Source: Blastomonas fulva (lineage in GTDB: Bacteria; Pseudomonadota; Alphaproteobacteria; Sphingomonadales; Sphingomonadaceae). From it: a stretch of 64,000 bases of DNA. The notes under the pieces are model-generated. The model was given only the letters and a program-made list of their open reading frames with translations. It did no database searches and was not told where the DNA came from. Positions within the stretch are counted from its first letter, which is position 1. Each line of letters opens with the position of its first letter. The DNA lies in assembly GCF_003431825.1 (NCBI RefSeq), contig NZ_CP020083.1, positions 3,634,501-3,698,500 on the forward strand. Reading direction: 5' to 3'. The position numbers and the translations under genes are program-made. Shown piece by piece: positions 47,868 to 57,124 of the stretch.

Positions 47868-49274
47868 TCAGTCCTTGGCGAACGGGTTCTTGGGCGCGCG
47901 ATAGGTCAGCCGCACCGGAACCGCGCCAAAGTCCAGGTCACGCCGCAGGCTGTTGATCAGATAGCGCGAATAGCTCTCGGGCAGCTCCTCCACCCGGGTG
48001 CCAAAGATGATGAAACCGGGCGGGCGGACCTTGGCCTGCGTCATGTAGCGCAGCTTGATCCGCTTGCCGCCGGGCGCAGGAGGCGGGTTGGTCTCGATCG
48101 CCATTTCGAACCAGCGGTTGAGCTTGCCGGTGGAGACGCGGCGCGACCACGCGGTGCGCGTTTCGAACGCGACCTTGATCAGCGTGTCGATGCCCTTGCC
48201 GGTGATTCCCGATATGGTGAGCACCGGCACGCCCTTGAGCTGCGCCAGACCTTCGTCGAGCGCGGCCTTGATGCCGTTGAACAGGCTCGAGGCGTCCTGC
48301 GCCACATCCCATTTGTTGATCGCGATGATCAGCGCGCGGCCTTCCTTGATCACGTTGTCGGCGATCTTGAGCTCCTGCAGTTCCAGCCCGCGGGTCGCAT
48401 CGAGCAGCAGCACCACGACCTCGGCATAATCGATCGCACGGCGCGCATCGGCGACCGAGAGCTTTTCGAGCTTGTCGACCACCTTGGCCTTCTTGCGCAT
48501 GCCGGCGGTATCGATCAGCCGCACGGGGCGCGAGGGCGCGCCGTCGGCGGGGTTCCAGGTCCAGTCGATCGCGATCGAATCGCGGGTGATACCGGCCTCG
48601 GGCCCGGTGATCAGCCGGTCCTCGCCGAGGATGGTGTTGATCAGCGTGGATTTGCCTGCATTGGGGCGACCGACGATAGCGAGCTGCAGCGGTGCAGCCT
48701 CCAGCGCGTTCTCGTCCACCGATTCGGCATCGATGTTGACCGCGGGCAGCTGCGTGTCGTCATCCCCGCCCTCGTCCCAGTCCTCGATCAGCGGGCGCAG
48801 CGCGTCGAAAAGCTCGGCAAGCCCCACGCCGTGCTCGGCGCTGAACGCGATCGGCTCGCCCAGGCCCAGCGAATAGGATTCCATCAGCCCGCCATCGGCA
48901 GCGCGGCCCTCGGCCTTGTTGCCCATCAGGATGATCGGGGTCTTGGTGGTGCGCAGCCAGCGCGCGATTTCCTCGTCCAGCGGGGTGATGCCGGCGCGGG
49001 CATCGAACACGAACAGCGCCGCGCGGGCGGTCGCGACCGCCTGCTCGGTCTGGCGGCGCATGCGACCGGGGAGCGTTTCGGGGTCCTCGTCCTCATAGCC
49101 TGCGGTATCGACGATCTGGAAGTGCAGGCCGAGCAGCTCCGCCTTGCCCAGACGCCGGTCGCGCGTGACACCGGGCTGGTCATCGACCAGCGCCAGCTTC
49201 TTGCCCACCAGGCGGTTGAACAAAGTGGATTTGCCGACATTGGGTCGGCCGATGATGACGATTTCAGGTAACAT
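47868..49274 (-). CDS. der: Ribosome biogenesis GTPase Der (EngA)
   Basis: 468 residues from the ATG at 49274. Two tandem GTPase domains are plain: the first with GRPNVGKSTLFNRLVG (8-23), DTAGYED and NKAEG; the second with GRPNAGKSTLINTILG (about 205-220), DTAGMRKKAKV and NKWDV. A KH-like domain ends the protein (KIRLKYMTQAKVRPPGFIIFGTR). It is essential for 50S subunit assembly. The order yfgM-bamB-der is conserved in Proteobacteria. A GTG at 49280 is a less likely start. Confidence 0.97.
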   Translation of the reverse strand: MLPEIVIIGRPNVGKSTLFNRLVGKKLALVDDQPGVTRDRRLGKAELLGLHFQIVDTAGYEDEDPETLPGRMRRQTEQAVATARAALFVFDARAGITPLDEEIARWLRTTKTPIILMGNKAEGRAADGGLMESYSLGLGEPIAFSAEHGVGLAELFDALRPLIEDWDEGGDDDTQLPAVNIDAESVDENALEAAPLQLAIVGRPNAGKSTLINTILGEDRLITGPEAGITRDSIAIDWTWNPADGAPSRPVRLIDTAGMRKKAKVVDKLEKLSVADARRAIDYAEVVVLLLDATRGLELQELKIADNVIKEGRALIIAINKWDVAQDASSLFNGIKAALDEGLAQLKGVPVLTISGITGKGIDTLIKVAFETRTAWSRRVSTGKLNRWFEMAIETNPPPAPGGKRIKLRYMTQAKVRPPGFIIFGTRVEELPESYSRYLINSLRRDLDFGAVPVRLTYRAPKNPFAKD

Positions 49275-49343
49275 GCGCACGCCTGTATCGCGGAAGGAAG
49301 GTTTTGTCTCCCCCCGCGAACAGGTGCTTCGCTTTAGCCGGTG

Positions 49344-50672
49344 TCAGCGGAACGCGGTGATCGTTCCGCCATCGTCCAGGACGTACAGCGTGTTGTCCGC
49401 GACGATCGGAGGCAGCGAGACCTTTTCCTTCACGTCGAACAATACGCTGAAGCTGCCGTCAGAAGGATTGACCACACCGATTTCGCCCAGCGTATCGACG
49501 GTGAAAAGACGTCCGCCGGCCAGCACGGGGCCGTTCCAGTGTACCTGGCCTTCCTTCTTCTTTTCCTTGCGATACTGCTGCAGTTGGGTCGACCAGCGCA
49601 CCTTGCCGGTGGCACGCGCGATGCACAGGATGCGCGCATCGTCGGTCAGCACGAACAGCCATTCGCCCGCGATCACCGGGGTCGAAATGCCTGCGATGTT
49701 GAGTTCCCAGATGCGCTGTCCGGTAACGAGTTCGTACGCCGCCATGCGGCCGCCCTCACCCACCGCATAGACGCGGCCGCGATCGATGATCGGGTCGGCA
49801 TCGATATCGGTCAGCGACGACACCGAGGTCGAGATGCTGGTGCGCGCAAGCGCATCGGACCACAGGTTGCGGCCGTTTTCATAGCGATAGGCGATGAGCT
49901 CGCCGCTCGAGAAACCCGCGACCACGGTGCCTTGGCCTGCCGCGGGAGCGGCAACGCCGAACACGCCGGCCTGGCCCAGCGATCCGCCCTGCTGCCAGGC
50001 GATGGAGCCATCTGCCTGGTTGAGCGAGACCAGCTGGTTGTCCTGGGTCATCACATAGACCGAACCGAACGCCAGCGTCGGTGCGCCGCGCAGGGGGCCA
50101 GCAGGCTTCACCCGCCAGATCTGCGAGCCATCGGCGGAATTGAGCGCAGCGACCTCGCCCACGCCGTTGGTGGCATAGACACGGGTCGCATCGGCGCTGA
50201 CGCCGCCGCCGAACACCGAGGCCGAACCGTCATCACGCGCTTCGAGTGCAACCTGCCAGACCTTGGCACCGGTGGCGGTATCGAAGGCGTGGACCATGCC
50301 ATCGGTATCGACCGCATACAGCCGTCCGCCATAGACCACGGGAGCCGCCGCCAGCCGGACGCGCAGGCTGGAGCCTGCGATCTTGGCCGACCAGGCGCGC
50401 GTGATCGTCTCGCCGATCGACAGATGGCCGATCGCCTTGGTCGCGCTGCCGCCGGGCTGGTTCCAGTTGGCGTTGGTGACGGCCGCAGGCAGGATCACCG
50501 AAACGCCTGCAAGGTCCTTGTCAACTTCCGCGCCGCTTTCCGCGCGGGTGAGGATCGCGGTGCGGTTGCCAACGGTCGGCGTGATCTTGGGCTTGTCCTT
50601 GCCGCCCAGCACACCGCACCCGGCGACAGTAGCCGACAGCGCGAGAATCATTGCCCATTTCGCTTTTTGCAT
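49344..50672 (-). CDS. bamB: Outer membrane assembly lipoprotein BamB
   Basis: 442 residues. Lipoprotein signal with Cys19 (ILALSATVAGCGVLGG). The rest is an eight-bladed propeller with repeated units such as GAKVWQVALEARDD, ADGSQIWRVKPAG, ADGSIAWQQGG and GQRIWELNIAG. It is an accessory part of the BAM complex that inserts beta-barrel proteins such as the TonB receptor encoded next door. It lies between the YfgM-like gene and der. Confidence 0.93.
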   Translation of the reverse strand: MQKAKWAMILALSATVAGCGVLGGKDKPKITPTVGNRTAILTRAESGAEVDKDLAGVSVILPAAVTNANWNQPGGSATKAIGHLSIGETITRAWSAKIAGSSLRVRLAAAPVVYGGRLYAVDTDGMVHAFDTATGAKVWQVALEARDDGSASVFGGGVSADATRVYATNGVGEVAALNSADGSQIWRVKPAGPLRGAPTLAFGSVYVMTQDNQLVSLNQADGSIAWQQGGSLGQAGVFGVAAPAAGQGTVVAGFSSGELIAYRYENGRNLWSDALARTSISTSVSSLTDIDADPIIDRGRVYAVGEGGRMAAYELVTGQRIWELNIAGISTPVIAGEWLFVLTDDARILCIARATGKVRWSTQLQQYRKEKKKEGQVHWNGPVLAGGRLFTVDTLGEIGVVNPSDGSFSVLFDVKEKVSLPPIVADNTLYVLDDGGTITAFR

Positions 50673-50736
50673 TGCCAGTCCAGCTCCCGAATCTTCAATA
50701 GTGCATCATCAACGGTAGCGACCCGCAAACTTGATA

Positions 50737-51504
50737 TTACTGTCCCGCGGCCGGCGCGGAAAGTCCCGCAGCCGTGACAGGTTCTGCAACGCCTTGGGCC
50801 TTGCTGGGATCGCTCACCGCATCGACGCCCATGACACCAGCCAACTGACGGCTACGTGAACGAATGGTTTCAGGCACCTGCTTATCTTCCGACAGTTGCA
50901 GAAACAATGGTCCTGCAAGATCGGGCTTGTTCATGCGCATGTGCGCGATGGCGACCATCTCGCCTGCGCTCCCGAACCAGGGATTGCCCGGTACGGCCAG
51001 CGGCTTGAGCCGCGCGATGACATCGGCGGGCTTGAGGCTGTCATATTCCGCCGCGGTCTGGCGGATCAGCGCCAGATCGCGCAGCGGCTGCGGCAGGCTT
51101 TCGTCCGCCGCGACCTTGGCGAAGGTGGCTGCTGCCGCCTTGGGGTTGTCCTGTTCCTGCGCGATGCCCGCGGCCAGCAGCTGCGATACAGCGCGATAGC
51201 CCGGTTGATCGGCGGTTTCGAGCGGCTTGAGTGCATTGGCCGCGCCGCTGAGGTTGTTGTTGCGCACCGCATCCAGCGCGTTGGTCAGCTCTTCGCCGCG
51301 CTCGCCGGCCGCTTCTGCGGTGGCATGGCGGTAATAGAACCAGCCGCCCAGAGCGAGCAGCACAACGACGATGCCGATCAGGATGATCTTGCCGTAATTC
51401 TGAACGATTCCGGCCATCTGGTCCTGCCGCAGGGCATCATCGACCTCACGCATGAACATGTTGTCGCGCGCGGCATCTGCGTCCTTGTTAGGTGTCAGCG
51501 CCAA
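50737..51504 (-). CDS. YfgM-like tetratricopeptide membrane protein
   Basis: 255 residues starting with TTG at 51504, chosen because GGGAG lies six bases before it and the family start (ALTPNxDA...FMREVDDALRQDQM) is then complete; the first ATG (51459) would cut it. One membrane helix (GKIILIGIVVVLLALGGWFYYRH, 38-60) and periplasmic TPR-like helices. YfgM associates with the Sec translocon and periplasmic chaperones. The Ala/Pro-rich tail AAGLSAPAAGQ is probably unstructured. Confidence 0.88.
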   Translation of the reverse strand: MALTPNKDADAARDNMFMREVDDALRQDQMAGIVQNYGKIILIGIVVVLLALGGWFYYRHATAEAAGERGEELTNALDAVRNNNLSGAANALKPLETADQPGYRAVSQLLAAGIAQEQDNPKAAAATFAKVAADESLPQPLRDLALIRQTAAEYDSLKPADVIARLKPLAVPGNPWFGSAGEMVAIAHMRMNKPDLAGPLFLQLSEDKQVPETIRSRSRQLAGVMGVDAVSDPSKAQGVAEPVTAAGLSAPAAGQ

Positions 51505-51621
51505 TTGGGACTCCCTGAATCAAAACCCTTGCCGAAAGGCGTCCGCCCCGGCTCAAGCTGGCGTCTTTACCTGCCGGAACTTGCAAAAGCCATGGCAAAT
51601 TTGGCGCTGGTTGGCGCTGTT

Positions 51622-54540
51622 TCAGAAGCGCTTTCGGAAGCTCAGCGAGATCACGCGGCCCTGCGGGTCGATGAAGCCGGGCTGGTAGCGCAGCGGTACG
51701 GTGCCATCCTGTGTGGTCACGCGCTGCTGTGCGTTGAAGATGTTGTCGACCGACAGCCGCAGCCGGCTTCCCTTGAGGAACGACACCGCTTCGGTGAGCT
51801 TGGGCTTGTTGTCGAAGTTGACGAAAGCGCGCAGGCCGAAAGTCGCGATGTCGTTGAAGCGCAGATCGGTCGAGCCGACCAGCCCGCCGCCATCGACTCG
51901 CGATCCGCTCTGGTAATTGCCGGTGAAGCGCAAGCCGATGCCGTTGAGGAACAGCCCGCCTTCCATCTCCACGCCATGGCGCGGCACGCCGCCGCTCGAT
52001 CCGGTCGCCGAACCACCGAGCAGGTCGAGATCGGCCAGACCCGGACGGATGCGGATCGTCTCGGCAAAGCGGACGGTATGATAGATCGAGACGTTCCAGC
52101 GACCACCGCGTCCGCCCGGGCCAAAGCCGCCCGGAGGCCCGCCGCGCGGCGGGCCGCCTGCAGCTGCGCCAGCTCCGGCGCCGGGGCCGCGCGGAGCGGC
52201 ATCGCCGCGGGTGGCGCCTCCGGGCGGAGCGCCAGCCTGGCCTTCACCGCGCGAAGGTCCGCCCGCGCCTGCAGGGGCAGCGCCCGGCGGGCCACCGCGT
52301 CCACCACCGGCGCCAGGGCCGCCAAAGCCACCGCCGCGCTGGTCGTTGCCGCCGATCCGCTTGGAGAAGTTGATGCCGTAGCGCACCCGGTCGCTGGTCA
52401 CCCGGTCATAGTTGATCGCGCGCTGGTCGATCGCCAGCAGCGTGCCATCGGTGTCGCGGATGATGCGGTCGGGGAACGCCGCCTCGATCTCGGGGGTCAG
52501 CACCGGGAAGGACGAGGTGGTGCCATAGCTGCGGTTGCGGATGAACTCGGCGAGGAAATCCAGTCCTTCGAGGAAAGGCGGGCGATAATTGAGCGAAATC
52601 TTGACGTCGCGCCGTTCCTCGGGGGTCAGCAGCGGGTTGCCGCCGGTGATGATCGTCGCGAGCACGGTCTCGTTGCGCGCCAGATCGAAGGTGCTGATAT
52701 TGGGGGTGACGATGCGCGGATCGCCCAGCTGGCTGATTCCGGGCGCGGCCTCTTCGGCGATCAGCGAAGCCTGGATCGTCAGCGTGTCGGTCGGCGCCCA
52801 GTTGAGGCCGTAGCCGAAGCTCAGCAGCCCGCCGACATCGCTCAGCTCGCGATAGCCAAGGTTGCCGTTGATCGAGAGCTTGCCGAACCATTCGCTCATG
52901 TACTGATCGACCAGCGGCACATCGATGTTGGCCGAGACGTTCGCCTCGCTGCGGGTGAGCGAAGTGTTGCCCTGCCCGGCCAGCCGGCTGTCTGTCGAAT
53001 CCTGCAGTCGCCGGGCAAAGCCGCCGACCAGGGTCATCGCGATCGGCCCGGCGGGCAGATCGGCCACGGTGCCGTTGACGGTCAGCTGCGAATTGAACAG
53101 CTGGTTGCGGCTCTGCGCCGAATCGCTGATCAGCGCGGGCAGCAGCGTGCCGAGCGTGCCAGTGAACGGATTGATCGCGCCGGTGGGCGCAGAGATCGCC
53201 GCCTGCAGCCCCGAGACATCCGCGCCGCGGTCGATGATCGTCAGCGTATCGACCCGGGTGTAATCCCCGGTCAGCGCCCATTTCCAGTTGGCGGGCAGCA
53301 CGCCGTTGGCGTTGAAGCCCAGTGAATAGGTGTCGCTGTCGACGGTGCGGGTGATGCTGCGCGGATCACCGAACGCGGTGAGCAGCGTGACATCGCGACC
53401 AAAGGGCGAGAACGGATTGGTCGCGGGAATGGTCAGCGTCGCGGTGTTGAGTCCGAGCAGCGAGGTCGCGAAATTGTTGGTGTAGGTCGCGTTGACCTGG
53501 ACATTGGTGTCCGGCCCCAGATTGCGGATATAGGTCGCGTTCGCCTGGATGCGGTCCGAATTGGGGATCAGCGTGCGGAATTCACCGAGATCGGTGGTGT
53601 TCGCGGCGCCATTGAAGGCCGAGAGTGCTGGTGCTCCGGTGATCCCCTGCGGCACCCCTGCCAGCGACACCGGCCGTCCGGCCAGCGCGCTCAGCGCAGG
53701 CGAAATCTCGGCGCCCGTGCCAAAGGGCGATGCACCGATATTGCCGCCCAGCGCGAACGGTGCGCTGCTGTCGGGCTGGACGATGCCGCGCTCGCTTTCG
53801 CGCAGCGCGGTTGCCATCTCGTATTCGACATCGACGATCAGCCGGGTGTTCTTGCCCAGCTTGGTGAAGGTGCCCTCGAACTCGGTGGTGCCATAGCCGC
53901 CCTGGGTGGACAGGCCGTTGTCGATCTCGGCGGCAATGCTCTGGTAATTGTCGACCAGGATGAAGTTGATCACGCGCTGGTCGGGGCGGAAACCGTATTT
54001 GAGCGCGAGCTCCTCGGGGAACACCTCGACCTTCTGGATCGCTTCGGGCGGGATATCGCGGATCGCGCGGAAGCCCGAGACGCGCTGGCCGTTGAGCAGC
54101 ACCACCGGGCCATCGCCGCCGCGTCCACGCGCGCTGCCGGTCTGCGGCGCGATCTGCGCGAGCAATTCGGCAAGCGAGGAGGCGCCATAGCTTGCGATGT
54201 CGGTGGTGTTGAGCTCGGTCACCGGAGGCACATCGGTCTGGATCGATCCGCGCAACCGCTCTGCGCGCACGACGATGGTATCGCCATCGTTGTCGGGCTC
54301 GGTATCGGCGGGCTGGGTTGCCGCGGTCTGCGCCTGATCGGCTTCGGCCGTTATCGCCGCTCCCGTTTCCGCCCCCGTGATCGCCACATTGGCAGCCTCG
54401 GCATTCGCCTCGGTATCGGCAAGCGATGCCGCCAGGGCCGCAGGGCTCCCCGCCAGCAGCAGTGCGGTGGCAAGCGTCACCCCAAGCGCCGGACGGGCAT
54501 GGGGCATCGGGGCGGCAAGGGGGCGCAGCGTAAACATCAT
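51622..54540 (-). CDS. TonB-dependent receptor with a Gly/Pro-rich insert
   Basis: 972 residues. Signal peptide near 1-37. A plug domain lies at about 95-230 (VTELNTTDIASYGASSLAELLAQIAPQTGSARGRGGDGPVVLLNGQRVSGFRAIRDIPPEAIQKVEVF), then a beta-barrel ending in the terminal aromatic VISLSFRKRF required for BAM insertion. Residues about 733-813 form a run of Gly, Pro, Ala and Arg unlike any barrel strand. It imports some scarce ligand (siderophore, cobalamin, carbohydrate or other); the ligand is not readable. No regulatory genes adjoin. Confidence 0.92.
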   Translation of the reverse strand: MMFTLRPLAAPMPHARPALGVTLATALLLAGSPAALAASLADTEANAEAANVAITGAETGAAITAEADQAQTAATQPADTEPDNDGDTIVVRAERLRGSIQTDVPPVTELNTTDIASYGASSLAELLAQIAPQTGSARGRGGDGPVVLLNGQRVSGFRAIRDIPPEAIQKVEVFPEELALKYGFRPDQRVINFILVDNYQSIAAEIDNGLSTQGGYGTTEFEGTFTKLGKNTRLIVDVEYEMATALRESERGIVQPDSSAPFALGGNIGASPFGTGAEISPALSALAGRPVSLAGVPQGITGAPALSAFNGAANTTDLGEFRTLIPNSDRIQANATYIRNLGPDTNVQVNATYTNNFATSLLGLNTATLTIPATNPFSPFGRDVTLLTAFGDPRSITRTVDSDTYSLGFNANGVLPANWKWALTGDYTRVDTLTIIDRGADVSGLQAAISAPTGAINPFTGTLGTLLPALISDSAQSRNQLFNSQLTVNGTVADLPAGPIAMTLVGGFARRLQDSTDSRLAGQGNTSLTRSEANVSANIDVPLVDQYMSEWFGKLSINGNLGYRELSDVGGLLSFGYGLNWAPTDTLTIQASLIAEEAAPGISQLGDPRIVTPNISTFDLARNETVLATIITGGNPLLTPEERRDVKISLNYRPPFLEGLDFLAEFIRNRSYGTTSSFPVLTPEIEAAFPDRIIRDTDGTLLAIDQRAINYDRVTSDRVRYGINFSKRIGGNDQRGGGFGGPGAGGGRGGPPGAAPAGAGGPSRGEGQAGAPPGGATRGDAAPRGPGAGAGAAAGGPPRGGPPGGFGPGGRGGRWNVSIYHTVRFAETIRIRPGLADLDLLGGSATGSSGGVPRHGVEMEGGLFLNGIGLRFTGNYQSGSRVDGGGLVGSTDLRFNDIATFGLRAFVNFDNKPKLTEAVSFLKGSRLRLSVDNIFNAQQRVTTQDGTVPLRYQPGFIDPQGRVISLSFRKRF

Positions 54541-54834
54541 GGCTAGGTACGGCTCTTTTTATGGTTCGGACGCCGGGGGAGAGGCGCGATGGGGAATTAA
54601 TCTGTTGCAGTGCAATATGATGCGGGGCCGAGCCTTAGCCAGTGCTGAATTGTAACAAATTTTCGCGCAAGCGGCGAAGCGCTGCGACAGACGACATCAA
54701 CTCCCGTCTTTTCTTTTGCACGCTTTGTCTGTAAGGCGCGCTCACCTTTGCGCAGGCGGTTCCCCGGAACAGCGGCGCATTTCGATGACACACCGTTTGT
54801 GCCGTCATAACCAGAACCACATTGCAGGGGCCGA

Positions 54835-55053
54835 ATGGCAAAAGAAGAACTTCTCGAAATGCGCGGCCAGGTGGTCGAACTGCTTCCCAACGCCATGTTC
54901 CGCGTGAAGCTGGAAAACGATCACGAAATCCTGGGCCACACCGCCGGCAAGATGCGCAAGAACCGCATCCGCGTGCTGGTGGGCGATGAAGTTCTGGTCG
55001 AGCTGACGCCTTATGATCTGACCAAGGGCCGGATTACATACCGCTTCAAATGA
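54835..55053 (+). CDS. infA: Translation initiation factor IF-1
   Basis: 72 residues, the exact family length: [53 protein letters not shown] and [15 protein letters not shown]. It binds the A site of the 30S subunit during initiation. An AGGGG site precedes the ATG. The 294-base gap upstream (54541-54834) lies between divergent genes and shows no gene. The stop overlaps the maf start (ATGA). Confidence 0.98.
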   Translation: MAKEELLEMRGQVVELLPNAMFRVKLENDHEILGHTAGKMRKNRIRVLVGDEVLVELTPYDLTKGRITYRFK

Positions 55054-55646
55054 GCATGGCGGCGATGCCCCCGCTCATCCTTGCATCGGCCAGTCCGCGA
55101 CGCCAGCAGCTGCTGGCGCGGATCGGCGTGACCGCCGATGCCATTGTCCCTGCAGATATCGACGAGACCCCGATCAAGGCCGAACTGCCGCGCGTCTATG
55201 CGCGGCGGATGGCGGCGCAGAAGGCACAGGTCGTCGCCAGCCAGCACCCCGACAGCGCGGTGCTTTCGGGCGATACCGTGGTGGCGGTCGGCCGCCGCAT
55301 CCTGCCCAAGGCCGAAAGCGAAGCCGAAGCGCGGATGTGCCTCGAGCTGGTTTCGGGCCGCCGCCATATGGTGCTGAGCGCCGTCACCCTGATGCTGCCC
55401 GATGGCCGCAGCCTGCACCGGCTGTCCGAAAGCGCGGTCATCTTCAAGCGGCTCCACGCCGATGAGGTCGACGCCTATATCGCCAGCGGCGAATGGCAGG
55501 GCAAGGCGGGTGGCTATGCCATCCAGGGCAGCGCCGAGGCACTGATCCGCTCGATGGCGGGGAGCTATAGCGGCATCATGGGCCTGCCCTTGTACGAAAC
55601 GCGCAGCATGCTGGTTACCGCCGGTCTGCTGAGCCCCGCCGCATGA
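55050..55646 (+). CDS. maf: Maf-like nucleotide pyrophosphatase
   Basis: 198 residues. The family start [18 protein letters not shown] (9-26), [16 protein letters not shown] (about 71-86) and the C-terminal [35 protein letters not shown] are complete. Such enzymes hydrolyse modified or non-canonical nucleoside triphosphates (dTTP, UTP, m7GTP, depending on subtype). Coupled on both sides: ATGA overlap with infA and an ATGA overlap with the next gene. Confidence 0.95.
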   Translation: MSMAAMPPLILASASPRRQQLLARIGVTADAIVPADIDETPIKAELPRVYARRMAAQKAQVVASQHPDSAVLSGDTVVAVGRRILPKAESEAEARMCLELVSGRRHMVLSAVTLMLPDGRSLHRLSESAVIFKRLHADEVDAYIASGEWQGKAGGYAIQGSAEALIRSMAGSYSGIMGLPLYETRSMLVTAGLLSPAA

Positions 55647-56611
55647 CCCACTGGATCCACGAAGACGGCATCGGCGAGGAGCGCGCCGCGCTGATCGAGC
55701 ATGGCCGCATCGTCGAAGCGCGCATCCAGCGCAGCGATCTTGCGCTGGGCTGCGGCGCGGTGGTCGAGGCGCGGCTACTGGCGAAAAGCGCAGGCGGCCA
55801 CCGCGCGCGCGTCGCGCTGGCCGATGGCCACGAAGCGATGCTGCAGCCGGTCCCCAAGGAGCTGAGCGAAGGCAAGATGCTGTGCGCCGAGGTGCTGCGC
55901 GAAAGCCTGTTCGAGGCCGGAACCGCGCGCCACAAGCCCGCCAGGCTGCGCGCGGTCTCCGCCGATACGCCGTTGCGCGCGACCCCGAGCCTGCTCGATC
56001 GGATCACCGCCGATGGGCACGAGATCGTCCGCGCCACACCGCACGGAGCCGATCTGCTCGCCGATTCAGGCTGGCACGATCTGCTGGCCGAGGCTGAAAC
56101 CGGCGAGGTCGCCTTTACCGGCGGATCGCTGACGCTGTCGCCCACCCCTGCGATGATGGTGATCGATGTCGATGGCGACATCGCGCCGCGGGCGCTGGGG
56201 CTGGCAGCAGCAACGCAGAGCGCGCTCACGATCCGCCGCCACGGCATCGGCGGCGGCGTGGTCGTCGATTTCCCGACGCTCGCCGACAAGGCCGATCGCA
56301 ATGCCGTGGCCAACTATTTCGACGCCGCAATGACCATCCCGTGCGAGCGCACCGCGATCAACGGCTACGGGCTGATGCAGATCGTGCTCAAACGCACCCG
56401 CGCCTCGCTGATCGAACTGCATGCCGCAGACCCGGTGCGCTGGCGGCTGCTCGCCGCGCTGCGCAGCGCCGAGCGCGATCGCGGCACCGGCCCGATCACG
56501 CTCGATCTGGCGTTGGGCGAATCGCGGCTGCTGCAACGCGAACCGGCGCTGCTCGAAGCACTGCAGCGCCGCAGCGGGCGCCCGGTTGTCCTCGCCGAAC
56601 GCACCGCCTAG
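55643..56611 (+). CDS. Truncated RNase E/G-like ribonuclease
   Basis: 322 residues against about 490 for RNase G. An S1-like region (VEARLLAKSAGGHRARVALADGHEAMLQPVPKELSEGKML) is followed by the DNase I-like catalytic part with Asp residues in MMVIDVDGDIAPRALGLAAATQSALTIRRHGIGGGVVVDFPTLADK and DAAMTIPCERTAINGYGLMQIVLKR. The zinc-link CPxC motif and the tetramer domain are lacking. The short form recurs after maf in Sphingomonadales (from memory). It may act in rRNA processing or mRNA decay as a monomer or dimer. Confidence 0.88.
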   Translation: MTHWIHEDGIGEERAALIEHGRIVEARIQRSDLALGCGAVVEARLLAKSAGGHRARVALADGHEAMLQPVPKELSEGKMLCAEVLRESLFEAGTARHKPARLRAVSADTPLRATPSLLDRITADGHEIVRATPHGADLLADSGWHDLLAEAETGEVAFTGGSLTLSPTPAMMVIDVDGDIAPRALGLAAATQSALTIRRHGIGGGVVVDFPTLADKADRNAVANYFDAAMTIPCERTAINGYGLMQIVLKRTRASLIELHAADPVRWRLLAALRSAERDRGTGPITLDLALGESRLLQREPALLEALQRRSGRPVVLAERTA

Positions 56612-56621
56612 ATACGGCATC

Positions 56622-56798
56622 ATGACCGATCCTCGCCCCAATCCGCGCGCCTGCCCGATGTGCCGCAAGCCCGCGCGCGCCGAATTCACACCCTTTTGCA
56701 GCAAGGCCTGCAAGGACCGCGACCTGCTGCAATGGCTGGGCGAAGGCTATAGCGTCCCCGGCCCGCCCGCCGACCAGCCCGATGCGGATTATGATTGA
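56622..56798 (+). CDS. yacG: DNA gyrase inhibitor YacG
   Basis: 58 residues. Four zinc cysteines are present: Cys11 and Cys14 (ACPMCRKPA), Cys26 and Cys30 (FCSKACKDRDLLQWLGEGY). The E. coli protein binds GyrB and blocks DNA binding. It starts 10 bases after the RNase gene and ends the infA-maf-RNase-yacG operon. The acidic tail (PPADQPDADYD) is typical of the alphaproteobacterial members. Confidence 0.95.
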   Translation: MTDPRPNPRACPMCRKPARAEFTPFCSKACKDRDLLQWLGEGYSVPGPPADQPDADYD

Positions 56799-56924
56799 GG
56801 CCGAATCCGAAAAGGGAGAACGGTCGCGCGATTTTGCTATGGACAAGCCCCGCCTGCCCTGCCTATAGGCGGCGCTCCAAATCGCCGGTGAGGCGATGCA
56901 GGCGGCACGTCGGTGCCACCAGAT

Positions 56925-57000
56925 GCCCGGGTAGCTCAGTTGGTAGAGCATGCGATTGAAAATCGCAGTGTCGGCGGTTCGACCCCGTCCCCGGGCACCA
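56925..57000 (+). tRNA. tRNA-Phe (anticodon GAA)
   Basis: 76 bases with encoded CCA. The acceptor stem pairs GCCCGGG with CCCGGGC; the D arm begins GTAGCTCAGTTGGTAGAGC; the anticodon stem GCGAT/ATCGC encloses TTGAAAA with anticodon GAA; the T arm is GGCGGTTCGACCCCGTC. A standard discriminator A is present. It is downstream of yacG. Confidence 0.98.
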
Positions 57001-57124
57001 CTTCCTTCCTTTCATGATCAGGTCCCCGGCGTCCCGCCGCCTTGAGCCTTCTAAAAACGTCTGGCTTGGCGCGCGCCGGCGGCCCATGATCGGCGTGCGT
57101 CCGTTTTTCAGCAAGGAAAGCCAG

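Noticed and set aside
50896..53325. A plus-strand open frame of about 800 codons opposite the YfgM-like and TonB receptor genes
   Set aside because: Composition is dominated by Arg, Ala and Gly with no domain. It spans two well-supported genes on the other strand, so it is a by-product of GC-rich codon use.
56925..57000. tRNA-Phe as an integration site of a genomic island
   Set aside because: No integrase gene, no direct repeat of the tRNA 3' end and no change of gene style downstream.
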